DNA from: Chryseobacterium ginsenosidimutans
Lineage (GTDB): Bacteria; Bacteroidota; Bacteroidia; Flavobacteriales; Weeksellaceae
Length of the DNA stretch: 64,000 bases
Direction: 5' to 3'
NCBI RefSeq assembly: GCF_024807225.1
Contig: NZ_JANUCO010000001.1
Coordinates: forward strand, 1,860,001-1,924,000
The notes beneath the pieces were generated by a model that did no database searches, was not told the origin of the DNA, and was given only the letters and a program-made list of their open reading frames with translations. Within the stretch, counting starts at the first letter, position 1, and each line of letters opens with the position of its first letter. This document shows positions 44,727 to 52,841 of the stretch, piece by piece. A program made the position numbers and the translations under genes.

Positions 44727-44810
44727 TTTTTTGTTTAATTGATGATGTAAAATTCCGTCAATTAAATAGGATAACATTTGCCATTTGGTAAAAAGAGAAT
44801 TTTTTTTGTA

Positions 44811-44873
44811 GTTGGAAGTTGGAAGTTGGAAGTTGGAAGTTGGAAGTTGGGAGATGGAAGCTCGAAGCTGTTG
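44811..44873. repeat. Tandem GTTGGAA heptad repeat
   Basis: Five perfect GTTGGAA units are followed by GTTGGGA, GATGGAA and GCTCGAA. A complementary-type stretch (CTTCCAGCCTCCATCTTC ... CTTCCAGCC) lies at 44910-44935, so the two can fold together. The repeat is noncoding, between the SDR and Crp genes. Confidence 0.75.
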
Positions 44874-44930
44874 AGAATAAAGGATGTTTGGTTTTCATTG
44901 TCTTCCAGCCTCCATCTTCTAACTTCCAGC

Positions 44931-45500
44931 CTACTTAACATTCTTCCTGATTCTGCTTAATGAAGGTTGCGTAACTCCCAAATAAGAAGCAACATACGAA
45001 AGCGGAATGCGGTTAACAGCAGTAGGATATATTTCCAGAAATTTCAGATAGCGTGTTGTCGCATCTTCCGAAACCAGCGGACTTCTTCTTTCTACTTTCT
45101 GCATTAAAGCTCTTGAGATTATTTTATGAACAATCGCATCGAATCCGACGATCGTTTGTAAAAGTTCCAGCCAGTCTTTTCTTTGAAAAACAATGAGCTT
45201 ACAATCTGTCACCGCCTGAACATAAGCGCTTGAGCAAATTTGATTATCAAAACTTTCCAAATCTACAACCAGATTATTTTCTTCAATGAAATATTTTGTG
45301 ATTTCCTCGCTTTTATTGTTGTAGTAACAAACCCGAAGAATTCCGTCGACAACAAACCCGACCTGTTTCGCAATTTTTCCTGCCTCAGAAAAATACTCCT
45401 CTTTTGGAATATCCATTTCTGTTGCCTTACTTGCAATGAAATCCATCTGTTGCTGGTTGAGGTTTCCGAATCTTAATATAAAATCGAATAGTTCTTTCAT
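44931..45500 (-). CDS. Crp/Fnr family transcriptional regulator
   Basis: 189 residues: cyclic-nucleotide-binding-like beta barrel (AGKIAKQVGFVVDGILRVCY, VVDLESFDNQICSSAYVQAV) and a C-terminal helix-turn-helix (ISYVASYLGVTQPSLSRIRK, from PLSYVASYLGVTQPSL). The ligand-binding arginine typical of true CRP is not obvious, as in most Bacteroidota members. Divergent gene order and shared upstream region suggest it may control the SDR at 43988. Its stop lies within the CTTCCAGCC repeat area. Confidence 0.9.
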   Translation of the reverse strand: MKELFDFILRFGNLNQQQMDFIASKATEMDIPKEEYFSEAGKIAKQVGFVVDGILRVCYYNNKSEEITKYFIEENNLVVDLESFDNQICSSAYVQAVTDCKLIVFQRKDWLELLQTIVGFDAIVHKIISRALMQKVERRSPLVSEDATTRYLKFLEIYPTAVNRIPLSYVASYLGVTQPSLSRIRKNVK

Positions 45501-45565
45501 AAATGCAAGTTAGCTAAAGTATTTTTTTTGGCATTTGTCATTTGGTAAAAAAGCTGAAAGGTTTA

Positions 45566-45700
45566 TTATTTTAAAATTACCTTATTCTTTTTGATTTTAT
45601 CTTTCTTTCTGAAAAGCAGTTTAACTTTCCTATAAATAAAAACAGGAAGTTTGAAAAAGATTAATTCAAATAAAATTTCTGCTATAATTTCAAGAATCAT
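45566..45700 (-). CDS. Small membrane-anchored basic protein, 44 residues
   Basis: ATG 45700 to TAA 45566. A hydrophobic first half (MILEIIAEILFELIFFKLPV) is followed by a strongly basic tail (FRKKDKIKKNK). The start is 5 bases beyond the stop of the DUF4268 gene on the same strand, so it is probably translationally coupled to it. No family is recognised. Too short for most gene finders. Confidence 0.4.
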   Translation of the reverse strand: MILEIIAEILFELIFFKLPVFIYRKVKLLFRKKDKIKKNKVILK

Positions 45701-45705
45701 AATTA

Positions 45706-46134
45706 TTAAACGTCTTTTATAAAATCCTCATATTCATAATAAAACCTTTCAAAACTATCCATTTTCTCTATAAAAAATTCGAAAATTTCCTGCCATGTAT
45801 TTTTATTGAAAATAGAAACTCCGTGTTTTTCAGTCCAGATTTTTGCGATCACTTTTCCGTTTTCTAGGGTAAAAAATTCTTCTTTTTGAAAATCTCCTAT
45901 AAAATCTTTCAGAATATCTTCCAACGACCAGATCTTTTCATAATAAGCATTTCGGAAAATTTCATCTTTCATTTCTATATCCAAAGAAACTTCCGCTTTT
46001 TTATTGTCTGCATTGAATTTAAATGAAAAATCTTTCACTTTTGTGTCATACAAAATCCATTTTCTGGGAAAAGACTTTCCAAAAGCCGTCCAAAATTCCT
46101 TTTTTAATTGCTGTGCTTCCTGTTTACTGAACAT
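45706..46134 (-). CDS. DUF4268 domain protein
   Basis: 142 residues from ATG 46134, chosen because MFSKQEAQQLKKEFWTAFGK is the conserved start; the upstream ATG at 46188 adds a stretch from a GGAAG repeat. Family blocks: KWILYDTKVKDFSFKFNADN, ALDIEMKD-like SLDIEMKDEIFRNAYYEK, and NKNTWQEIFEFFIEKM. DUF4268 is of unknown function; longer relatives occur with nuclease domains. Cytoplasmic. Confidence 0.8.
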   Translation of the reverse strand: MFSKQEAQQLKKEFWTAFGKSFPRKWILYDTKVKDFSFKFNADNKKAEVSLDIEMKDEIFRNAYYEKIWSLEDILKDFIGDFQKEEFFTLENGKVIAKIWTEKHGVSIFNKNTWQEIFEFFIEKMDSFERFYYEYEDFIKDV

Positions 46135-46157
46135 GGAACAAAAATAGGGATTTTGGC

Positions 46158-46235
46158 TGGAAAATGGAAGTGAGAAAATGGAAGCCAATAATGTGGTTTA
46201 AAGGCTTCCAGCGCCCATCTTCCAACTTCCATACT
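46158..46235. repeat. GGAAG / CTTCC inverted repeat family
   Basis: GGCTGGAAAATGGAAGTGAG and TGGAAGCC are followed by GGCTTCCAGCGCCCATCTTC and CAACTTCCA, forming a partial inverted repeat with the same heptad phrase as the repeats at 7479 and 44811. Confidence 0.6.
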
Positions 46236-46263
46236 CAACATTATACATATCAAACTATTTTCT

Positions 46264-46271
46264 TACTTTTG
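46264..46271 (+). promoter_or_regulatory. -7 element of the Rrf2 gene
   Basis: TACTTTTG matches TAnnTTTG and ends only 5 bases before the ATG at 46277, so the mRNA would be leaderless or nearly so. Confidence 0.5.
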
Positions 46272-46276
46272 TTGTA

Positions 46277-46684
46277 ATGCTGTCTAAAAAATCTCAATAT
46301 GCTTTTAAGGCGCTGTCATATCTTGTAGAAAGAAGGAATGACGGACCAATTCTTATTTCTGAAATCGCGGAACGCAAGAAAATTCCTTTAAAATTTTTAG
46401 AAAATATCTTGCTTGAATTAAAAAAAGCAGACATTCTTGATAGTAAAAAAGGAAAAGGCGGAGGATATTTTTTCAAAGAAAATCCTGAAAATGTAAAACT
46501 TGCCAAAATTATCCGTTTAGTGAATGGACCGATTGCGCTTCTTCCTTGTGTAAGCTTGAATTTTTACGAAAAATGTGACGATTGCAACGAGGATCACTGC
46601 AGTTTACATGATGTATTGATAGAAGTTCGTGATGCTTCCCTTAAGATATTAGAAGAAAAAACGTTACTGGATTTGATCGATTGA
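46277..46684 (+). CDS. Rrf2 family transcriptional regulator (cysteine/sulfate control)
   Basis: 135 residues. N-terminal winged helix typical of Rrf2 (SKKSQYAFKALSYLVERRND, EIAERKKIPLKFLENILLEL, SKKGKGGGYFF). A cysteine set near the C-terminus (CVSLNFYEKCDDCNEDHCSL) could bind a metal or FeS cluster, as in IscR-like members. It heads the sulfate assimilation genes, so it most likely represses or activates them according to sulfur status; that is inference from position. The gene is followed within 90 bases by cysH. Confidence 0.9.
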   Translation: MLSKKSQYAFKALSYLVERRNDGPILISEIAERKKIPLKFLENILLELKKADILDSKKGKGGGYFFKENPENVKLAKIIRLVNGPIALLPCVSLNFYEKCDDCNEDHCSLHDVLIEVRDASLKILEEKTLLDLID

Positions 46685-46772
46685 TCTGATCCTTTTTTTT
46701 GAATAAGTAGTCTACTTGTTTGGTAGGATAATTATTTTATCTGATATTTGCAGTACTTCAAATGAACAAATT

Positions 46773-47465
46773 ATGATTTCAAAAGAAGATGCAGATACAC
46801 TGAAGCAACTTTCAGCAGAGGAGGGACTGAAATTTATCTCATCAAAATTCTCGGATGGAGTTGTTTTCTCCACGTCGCTTGGTCAGGAAGATCAGGTGAT
46901 TACCGATATCATTTTCAAAAATCAATTGCCGATAAAAGTTTTCACGTTAGACACAGGAAGACTTTTCTATGAGCATTACGACTTACTTTCACAAAATAAT
47001 TCAAGATATAAAATTAAAACGGAAGTCTATTTTCCGGAAGCTTCTGATGTAGAAAAATATGTGAATGAAAAAGGCATTAATGCTTTCTATCATTCAGTGG
47101 AGAACAGGAAGGAATGTTGTTTTATCCGAAAAGTTAAACCTTTAAACAGAGCATTGGAAAATGCAAAAATCTGGATTACAGGTTTACGTTCCGAACAATC
47201 CGAAAACCGAGAAAATATGCCGATCATCGAGTGGGATGAAGACCGAAAATTATACAAATACAATCCGTTAATTCACTGGACTTACCAAGATGTTTTAGAT
47301 TATTTAGAACAAAATAAAGTTCAGGAATTGTCTTTACACAAAAAAGGTTTCATCAGTGTCGGTTGTCAACCTTGTACAAGAGCAATCGAAGAAGGAGAAA
47401 ATCCTCGCGCCGGACGTTGGTCGTGGGAAAGTTCACAAAAAGAATGCGGTCTGCATACGCATTAA
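46773..47465 (+). CDS. cysH: Assimilatory APS/PAPS reductase
   Basis: 230 residues from the ATG at 46773; the upstream in-frame ATG at 46716 lies in the promoter region. Blocks: VVFSTSLGQEDQVITDII (PP-loop), LDTGRLF, ENRKECCFIRKVKPL and SVGCQPCTRAIEEGENPRAGRWSW ending ECGLHTH. The two cysteine pairs (CC and CxxC) are those that bind a [4Fe-4S] cluster in APS-type reductases, so APS rather than PAPS is the likely substrate. Catalytic cysteine in ECGLH. It reduces activated sulfate to sulfite using thioredoxin. Operon: cysH, cysD, cysN. Confidence 0.93.
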   Translation: MISKEDADTLKQLSAEEGLKFISSKFSDGVVFSTSLGQEDQVITDIIFKNQLPIKVFTLDTGRLFYEHYDLLSQNNSRYKIKTEVYFPEASDVEKYVNEKGINAFYHSVENRKECCFIRKVKPLNRALENAKIWITGLRSEQSENRENMPIIEWDEDRKLYKYNPLIHWTYQDVLDYLEQNKVQELSLHKKGFISVGCQPCTRAIEEGENPRAGRWSWESSQKECGLHTH

Positions 47466-47486
47466 TTCAAAAAATTTAAACTAAAA

Positions 47487-48396
47487 ATGAGTACATATAA
47501 ACTAGACTATCTGGAACAGTTGGAGGCCGAAAGTATCTATATTATGAGGGAAATTGCGGCTCAGTTTGAAAAACCTGCGTTGCTTTTCAGTGGCGGAAAA
47601 GATTCTATAACATTGGTTCATTTAGCGAAGAAAGCTTTTGCTCCGATGAAGATTCCGTTTCCGTTGGTGCATATTGATACGGGACATAATTTTCCGGAAG
47701 CATTGCAGTTCAGAGATTATTTAGCAGAAAATATAGGTGCAGAATTGATTGTAAGAAAGGTTGAAGATACAATTAAGGCTAAAAATTTAACGGAACCCAA
47801 AGGAAAATTTGCTTCGAGAAACTGGTTGCAAACCCATACTTTATTAGATACGATCGAAGAATTTCAGTTTGATGCCTGTATTGGCGGAGCGAGAAGAGAT
47901 GAGGAAAAAGCCAGAGCGAAAGAACGTTTTTTCTCTGTTCGTGATGAGTTCGGGCAATGGGATCCGAAATTACAACGTCCCGAATTGTGGAATATCTACA
48001 ACGGAAGAATCAACAAAGGTGAAAATGTAAGAGTTTTCCCGATCTCCAACTGGACGGAACTCGATGTCTGGAATTATATCAAAAAAGAAAATATACAACT
48101 TCCTCCGATTTATTTTGCTCATGATCGTGATGTGATTGAGTTTGACGGACAATTAATTGCCGTTTCTGATTTTATTCAAATTGATGAAAATGATGAGATT
48201 GTGAATAAAAGAGTTCGCTACAGAAACCGTCGGAGACATGACTTGCACTGCAGCCGTTGAAAGTTCTGCGGAAACATTGGATGAGGTTGTGAGTGAAATT
48301 ACTGCTTCCCGAATTTCCGAACGTGGCGAAACAAGAATTGATGATAAAGTGACGGAAGCCGCAATGGAAGACAGGAAGAAAGGAGGATATTTTTAG
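47487..48396 (+). pseudogene. cysD: Sulfate adenylyltransferase subunit 2 (CysD), frameshifted
   Basis: Corrected length 302 residues, the same as E. coli CysD. PP-loop SGGKDSITLVHLA, FPLVHIDTGHNFPEAL, FASRNWLQTHTLLDTIEE, FDACIGGARRDEEKARAKER, FPISNWTELDVW. The frame breaks at 48224-48226: CTACAGAAACCGTCGG should be CTACAGAACCGTCGG, giving VRYRTVGDMTCTAAVES and the conserved ending AAMEDRKKGGYF with TAG at 48394. Together with CysN it makes APS from ATP and sulfate. An essential step for prototrophy, so a true null is unlikely. Same lesion type as eight other genes. Confidence 0.92.
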
Positions 48397-48507
48397 GCTG
48401 GAAGTTGGATGAAGGAAGCTTGAAGTTTATAGAATTCAGTTTCAACCTTTACCTTAATCTCAACCTTAATTAAATTATTCATTACCAATTACTCATTACT
48501 AATAAAT

Positions 48508-49749
48508 ATGGACATATTAAGATTTATAACGGCGGGAAGTGTAGACGATGGGAAAAGTACCCTGATCGGAAGGCTTTTGTACGACAGTAAAAATATATTG
48601 ATCGACCAGCTTGAAGCGTTGGAAAAGCAATCGAAAAATAAAAACGAAAATGGAGTAGACCTTGCGATTTTAACGGATGGTTTACGAGCAGAAAGAGAGC
48701 AGGGAATTACGATTGACGTGGCTTACCGATATTTTTCGACGCCGAAAAGAAAATTCATTATTGCAGATGCGCCGGGACATATTCAGTATACTCGAAATAT
48801 GATTACAGGTGCTTCCAATTCGCAATTGATTGTTATTCTGATCGATGCGAGACAAGGCGTGATCGAACAAACCAGAAGGCATTCGATTATTGCTTCTTTA
48901 TTGAAGATGAAAAATGTGGTGGTTGCGATCAATAAAATGGATTTGGTGGAGTATTCTGAGGAGGTTTATAACGATATTAAGGCTCAATATCAATTGGTTG
49001 CGAAGAAATTAGGATTAGAAAATATTCATTATTTCCCGATTTCTGCTTTTCATGGTGATAATATTGTCGATCGATCTGAAAATATGGCTTGGTACGAAGG
49101 TTCTACTTTGTTGGATTTCCTTGAGAATATTGAAATTAATTCATCCAAAAACTTTGAAAGTCCAAGATTTCAGGTGCAATATGTAATTCGTCCGCAAACC
49201 GATGAACTGCATGATTACAGAGGTTACGCGGGAGAAGTGATTTCGGGAGTTTATAAAAAAGGCGATGAAATTACCGTTCTTCCACAAAATATTCAGACTA
49301 AAATTTCAAAGATAGAAACGGGCGGAAAAGAAGTGGATTCTGTTTTCGCGAATCAGCCCGCTGTCATTCATATTGAAGATGATATTGATATCAGTCGAGG
49401 TGATTTTTTAGTTAAAACCGATCATCTTCCGAAGGTTGAAAATGAAATTGAAGCGGTCGTTTGCTGGCTTGATAAAAAGGAATTAAATGAAGGGAATAAA
49501 TATTTTATTCAACATAAAAGCAAGGTTTTAAAAGCTATTGTAAAGGAAATCGATTATAAAATTGATGTCAATACATTAGAAAAAACGCCAATTTCTGAAA
49601 GTGTAAAATTAAATGAAGTTGTAAAAGTTCGTTTAAAAATAGCTTCACCACTGGTTTTTGACAGTTTTGAAGAGAGCAATGCAACGGGAAATGCTGTTTT
49701 GATCGACGAGACAAGCAACTCAACTGTTGGAGCTGTAATGATTTTATAA
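48508..49749 (+). CDS. cysN: Sulfate adenylyltransferase subunit 1 (CysN GTPase)
   Basis: 413 residues, EF-Tu-like GTPase. G1 GSVDDGKSTL, switch region REQGITIDVAYRYF, G3 DAPGH, G4 NKMD, then two beta-barrel domains. GTP hydrolysis drives APS formation by CysD. Normal length for a CysN without a fused CysC kinase; I see no cysC in the cluster, in line with the APS-type CysH. The short gap to cysD (112 bases) carries a GGAAG repeat. The frame is intact. Confidence 0.95.
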   Translation: MDILRFITAGSVDDGKSTLIGRLLYDSKNILIDQLEALEKQSKNKNENGVDLAILTDGLRAEREQGITIDVAYRYFSTPKRKFIIADAPGHIQYTRNMITGASNSQLIVILIDARQGVIEQTRRHSIIASLLKMKNVVVAINKMDLVEYSEEVYNDIKAQYQLVAKKLGLENIHYFPISAFHGDNIVDRSENMAWYEGSTLLDFLENIEINSSKNFESPRFQVQYVIRPQTDELHDYRGYAGEVISGVYKKGDEITVLPQNIQTKISKIETGGKEVDSVFANQPAVIHIEDDIDISRGDFLVKTDHLPKVENEIEAVVCWLDKKELNEGNKYFIQHKSKVLKAIVKEIDYKIDVNTLEKTPISESVKLNEVVKVRLKIASPLVFDSFEESNATGNAVLIDETSNSTVGAVMIL

Positions 49750-49871
49750 TTTAATAAATATTTTTTTGAACCATCAAGATTTAAGAAATTAAGCTTATTT
49801 AAGAATATCAAATTTTTAACTATTTAATTGCTCTTTATTGTTCAAATGACACTTCAGGAAAACTTAATAAC

Positions 49872-50756
49872 ATGGTAATTACAAGAAAAGTTCAGATAAG
49901 ATTAAATGTGTTTTTGGTCACCATCGCTATACTTTTTATCGCGGTCTTTTCGATGTACGAAATTGGCTATCTCGATGAGCTTTTAAACGTTTTAGCGAAA
50001 GATAATTACATTTTTTATTGGATGATGTTGGTCGGAGTTTTCGCTGAAATCGTCGCGGGATCAATGGGAATGGGATATGGTGTGATTTGCACAACGACAC
50101 TTTTATTCCTGGGAATTCCTCCGCATGCGGTAAGTGCAAGTATTCATTCTGCGGAAAGTTTTACGACGGCAGCCGGAAGTATCAGTCATATCAAATTGAA
50201 AAATGTAAGTAAAAGCTTGGTGAAAAAACTGGCAATTCCTGCCATTTTCGGAGCGATTATCGGAGCGGTTTCACTGACTTATCTGGGCGAATATTATTCT
50301 AAAATTACGAAAACCATTATTTCTTTTTATACGTTATACCTTGGAATTCAGATTTTGTCGGATGCTTTTAAGGAAAGACAGAGTAAAAAATTAAAGAGGA
50401 AAACGAATTTAACGAGATTGGGTGCCATTGGCGGTTTCATCGATGCGTTTGCAGGCGGCGGATGGGGACCGTTGGTAACAGGAACTTTAATTAAAAATTC
50501 CTTCACTCCAAGATTTGCAGTCGGAAGTTCTACAGTTGCGAAATTTATTTTAACCTTAACGGCAGCAATTACTTTCTTTTTTACATTAGGAATCCAACAT
50601 TGGAGTATCATTTTAGGGCTTTTGATCGGCGGAATTATTACCGCACCATTTTCTGCAATGCTTACGGCAAAACTTCCTGTGAAAAGTATGTTTATAGTAA
50701 TCGGAACTTTGGTGATCATTATGAGTTCAATAACAATCTATAAATCTGTTTTTTAA
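49872..50756 (+). CDS. TSUP family (TauE/SafE) permease
   Basis: 294 residues with about eight membrane helices in two halves and the conserved pattern FAEIVAGSMGMGYGVICTTT and GFIDAFAGGGWGPLVTGTLI. Proteins of this family move sulfite, sulfoacetate or other organosulfur anions. Its place directly after cysN suggests a role in sulfate/sulfite handling; it could be importer or exporter. Inner membrane. It starts 122 bases after cysN and is probably in the same operon. Confidence 0.87.
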   Translation: MVITRKVQIRLNVFLVTIAILFIAVFSMYEIGYLDELLNVLAKDNYIFYWMMLVGVFAEIVAGSMGMGYGVICTTTLLFLGIPPHAVSASIHSAESFTTAAGSISHIKLKNVSKSLVKKLAIPAIFGAIIGAVSLTYLGEYYSKITKTIISFYTLYLGIQILSDAFKERQSKKLKRKTNLTRLGAIGGFIDAFAGGGWGPLVTGTLIKNSFTPRFAVGSSTVAKFILTLTAAITFFFTLGIQHWSIILGLLIGGIITAPFSAMLTAKLPVKSMFIVIGTLVIIMSSITIYKSVF

Positions 50757-50848
50757 TGATAATTTCTCTTAAATGTGGAAAAATAAGATGAGTAAAAACA
50801 CTTTCGGTTTTGAAAATATTCTACTTTTACATCATTAAAAAAATAACA

Positions 50849-51139
50849 ATGAATTTACATGTAGTTGCGCTTTTCAAGTTTAATGAAAATTACTTGATGG
50901 AAGCGGTGGAACTTTTTCAGGCTTTGGTAAGAGAAACCAGAAAGGAAGAAGGCTGTCTGCAATATGATCTTATCGAAGATAAAGACAATAAAGGAACTTT
51001 TTTCATGGTAGAATTGTGGGAAAGCGAGGAACATCTGAACCGTCACAACGGACAAGATCATTTGTTGGATTTCAGAAGAGATGTTTCAAAAATGCTTGAA
51101 AGCTCGACTCAGGTTTTTAAAGGATTTAAAACGTTGTAG
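50849..51139 (+). CDS. Antibiotic biosynthesis monooxygenase (ABM) family protein
   Basis: 96 residues from the ATG at 50849; the upstream in-frame ATG at 50810 is in poor sequence. ABM fold signature: LHVVALFKFN, ETRKEEGCLQYDLIEDKDNKG, MVELWESEEHLNRHNGQDHL. A small cofactor-free alpha/beta dimer that could oxidise quinol-like substrates or degrade a reactive compound; many members are of unknown use. Stand-alone gene after the sulfur cluster. A GGCTGGATGTTGGAAG repeat follows at 51147. Confidence 0.85.
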   Translation: MNLHVVALFKFNENYLMEAVELFQALVRETRKEEGCLQYDLIEDKDNKGTFFMVELWESEEHLNRHNGQDHLLDFRRDVSKMLESSTQVFKGFKTL

Positions 51140-51223
51140 GTTTTTAGGCTGGATGTTGGAAGCTGGGAGAGGGAAGTTCTTGCGAACGTTTAATCTATCA
51201 TCTAAATTTTACATAAAAAATAT

Positions 51224-51258
51224 AAAAGGCTGTTCAAGATTATGAGCAGCCTTTTATT
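51224..51258. terminator. Terminator after the ABM gene
   Basis: AAAAGGCTG / CAGCCTTTT stem with a 14-base loop, flanked by A and T runs; it can serve both strands. Confidence 0.7.
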
Positions 51259-51336
51259 AGAAAAAATAGAAAGTATTAAAATTTATTTTTGTGAATCATG
51301 AATTGGTTTGTTGATTTATTCACTATTCATTTGTAC

Positions 51337-52611
51337 CTATTTTACAATCAGTTTCTTAGTTTCTGTGCTTCCTCCGAAAGTAATTTTTACTAAATAATTT
51401 CCTGAAGAAAGGTGAGAAAGATTGAGATCCTGCTTATAGAAACCTGTCTGATTCGTTAATTCTGTAGTGTATACTTTTTTACCTGAGAGATCGTAAACTT
51501 CTACATTACCTTTGCTGTTTACTTTTTCTTTAACATCAAATAAAACGGTTACCTGTTTGTCAGCCGTTGTCGGATTTGGATAAATTCCGAAAGAAGCTTT
51601 CTTGTTGGCGATATCTGTAGTTCCTAAAAATGACGTGATATTTTTGTATTTGAAGTACATATTTCCTGTCGAAGCACCACCATTTTGAGTGAAATACATT
51701 CTATAATACTCAGATCCTTGTTTAATATAATAAACTACATCGCTGTAAATTCCCGTTGTAGGTTTCCAGGAATGACCGATTGTGGTAAGATTATTAGAAA
51801 ATGCTGCCGTAGCGGGAAGAATTGCTGTTGTCGTCTCCTGAGTTTCAGGTTGTACTTTTGCCACAGAAACGTTCGGACTTTGGATGGCTCCGGATAATCT
51901 GTACATCATAATATTCATATAAAAAGTCCAGTATCTTGTGAACATCAGATCCCAGTTTGCTTTTGGTGGTTCTAAGTTGGCAACTTTATCTCCTGTTGTG
52001 AAAGAGAAGTAATTGAAAAACGCATCATCAGTACCGTTTGCAAGAGTTTTTGTCTGCGTAGCATCCCAAGTTGTACCGTTCCATTTTGCATATTTGAATG
52101 TGTAACCACCAAAATAATCAGTGATCATAAATTTATAATACGTGTTTGTATTTAAATATTTTAAAACAAAGATCACTTTTCCTTCAACGTGGTGGTTTCC
52201 TACATTATATTCTCCCCATCCGTAGGTTGCAGTACCTTGTTCGAAAGCTCCATCCTGTAGAGAAGTTGTCTGATCCGGGTTATACAAAGGGCTTCCCCAA
52301 GATGCGATATTTGCAATATTGATATTATCCCATTCTGTAGGAACAGTTGAAGCCTGATAAACTTCAATATTCTGACCGTCATTTACCCTTGATCCAAAAT
52401 TCATGCTCGAATTTCTGTAGAATGCTATATCCCATGAATCTGCAGGTTGTGAAACGACGTTATTCGCACTAAAATCAAAGAACACACGATTTTGATAGTT
52501 TGCCCCTGTTGTAAGGTTTACTGTAGTATATCCGTTGGCATCTACCTGAGATAAAACAGTTTGCTGTACACCAAAAGCAAGCATTGTAGCAAAAAGTAAT
52601 TTTGTTTTCAT
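51337..52611 (-). CDS. HmuY-like T9SS-exported heme-binding protein
   Basis: 424 residues. Signal peptide (MKTKLLFATMLAFGVQQTVL), HmuY-like beta domain(s): RVFFDFSANNVVSQPADSWD then DIAFYRNSSMNFGS and a second repeat PKANWDLMFTRYWTFY, ending in a T9SS type A sorting domain (FGIYPNPTTADKQVTV). HmuY proteins of Porphyromonas take heme from host haemoproteins at the cell surface; here T9SS would place it outside. A Fur-like site and a -7 element lie upstream, so it should be iron-repressed. It shares the WD-[IL]-A[FL]Y pattern with the lipoprotein at 55890. Confidence 0.83.
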   Translation of the reverse strand: MKTKLLFATMLAFGVQQTVLSQVDANGYTTVNLTTGANYQNRVFFDFSANNVVSQPADSWDIAFYRNSSMNFGSRVNDGQNIEVYQASTVPTEWDNINIANIASWGSPLYNPDQTTSLQDGAFEQGTATYGWGEYNVGNHHVEGKVIFVLKYLNTNTYYKFMITDYFGGYTFKYAKWNGTTWDATQTKTLANGTDDAFFNYFSFTTGDKVANLEPPKANWDLMFTRYWTFYMNIMMYRLSGAIQSPNVSVAKVQPETQETTTAILPATAAFSNNLTTIGHSWKPTTGIYSDVVYYIKQGSEYYRMYFTQNGGASTGNMYFKYKNITSFLGTTDIANKKASFGIYPNPTTADKQVTVLFDVKEKVNSKGNVEVYDLSGKKVYTTELTNQTGFYKQDLNLSHLSSGNYLVKITFGGSTETKKLIVK

Positions 52612-52633
52612 AATATCTTAATGTTATATTTCT

Positions 52634-52690
52634 TTATTTAGAATGATTCCACAAAACTATGTATTTATTTTTAACTATTCTAAATAAAAA
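52634..52690 (-). promoter_or_regulatory. Promoter with paired Fur-like sites of the HmuY-like gene
   Basis: On the minus strand, order: TTTAGAATAGTTAAAAA (upstream box), then TAGTTTTG (-7, plus 52652-52659), then TGGAATCATTCTAAATA (downstream box overlapping the start site). AGAAT-n-ATTCT is the core of Fur palindromes, and the same layout is seen at 53655. Confidence 0.7.
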
Positions 52691-52776
52691 CATGACATTT
52701 GTCGTGTTTTACTTTTATTTTTACTTGAAAAGTGTGTCGTGATGCTGTTTAAGAGTAATTATTAAATTTTATTCAT

Positions 52777-52815
52777 AAAAAAAGCTGATCTATGAAAATC
52801 ATAAATCAGCCTTTT
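52777..52815 (-). terminator. Terminator of the choice-of-anchor T9SS gene
   Basis: GCTGAT-c-TATGA / TCATA-a-ATCAGC stem with a 3-base loop and, on the minus strand, a long T run. Confidence 0.78.
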
Positions 52816-52841
52816 AAATGGTAAGTTAGGTCTAATAAATC

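Noticed and set aside
44811..44873. CRISPR-like array
   Set aside because: The period is seven bases with no spacers, so it is a simple tandem repeat.
39676..46134. Prophage or integrative element boundaries in the accessory-looking stretch
   Set aside because: No integrase, att-like direct repeat, tRNA or phage structural gene is visible.
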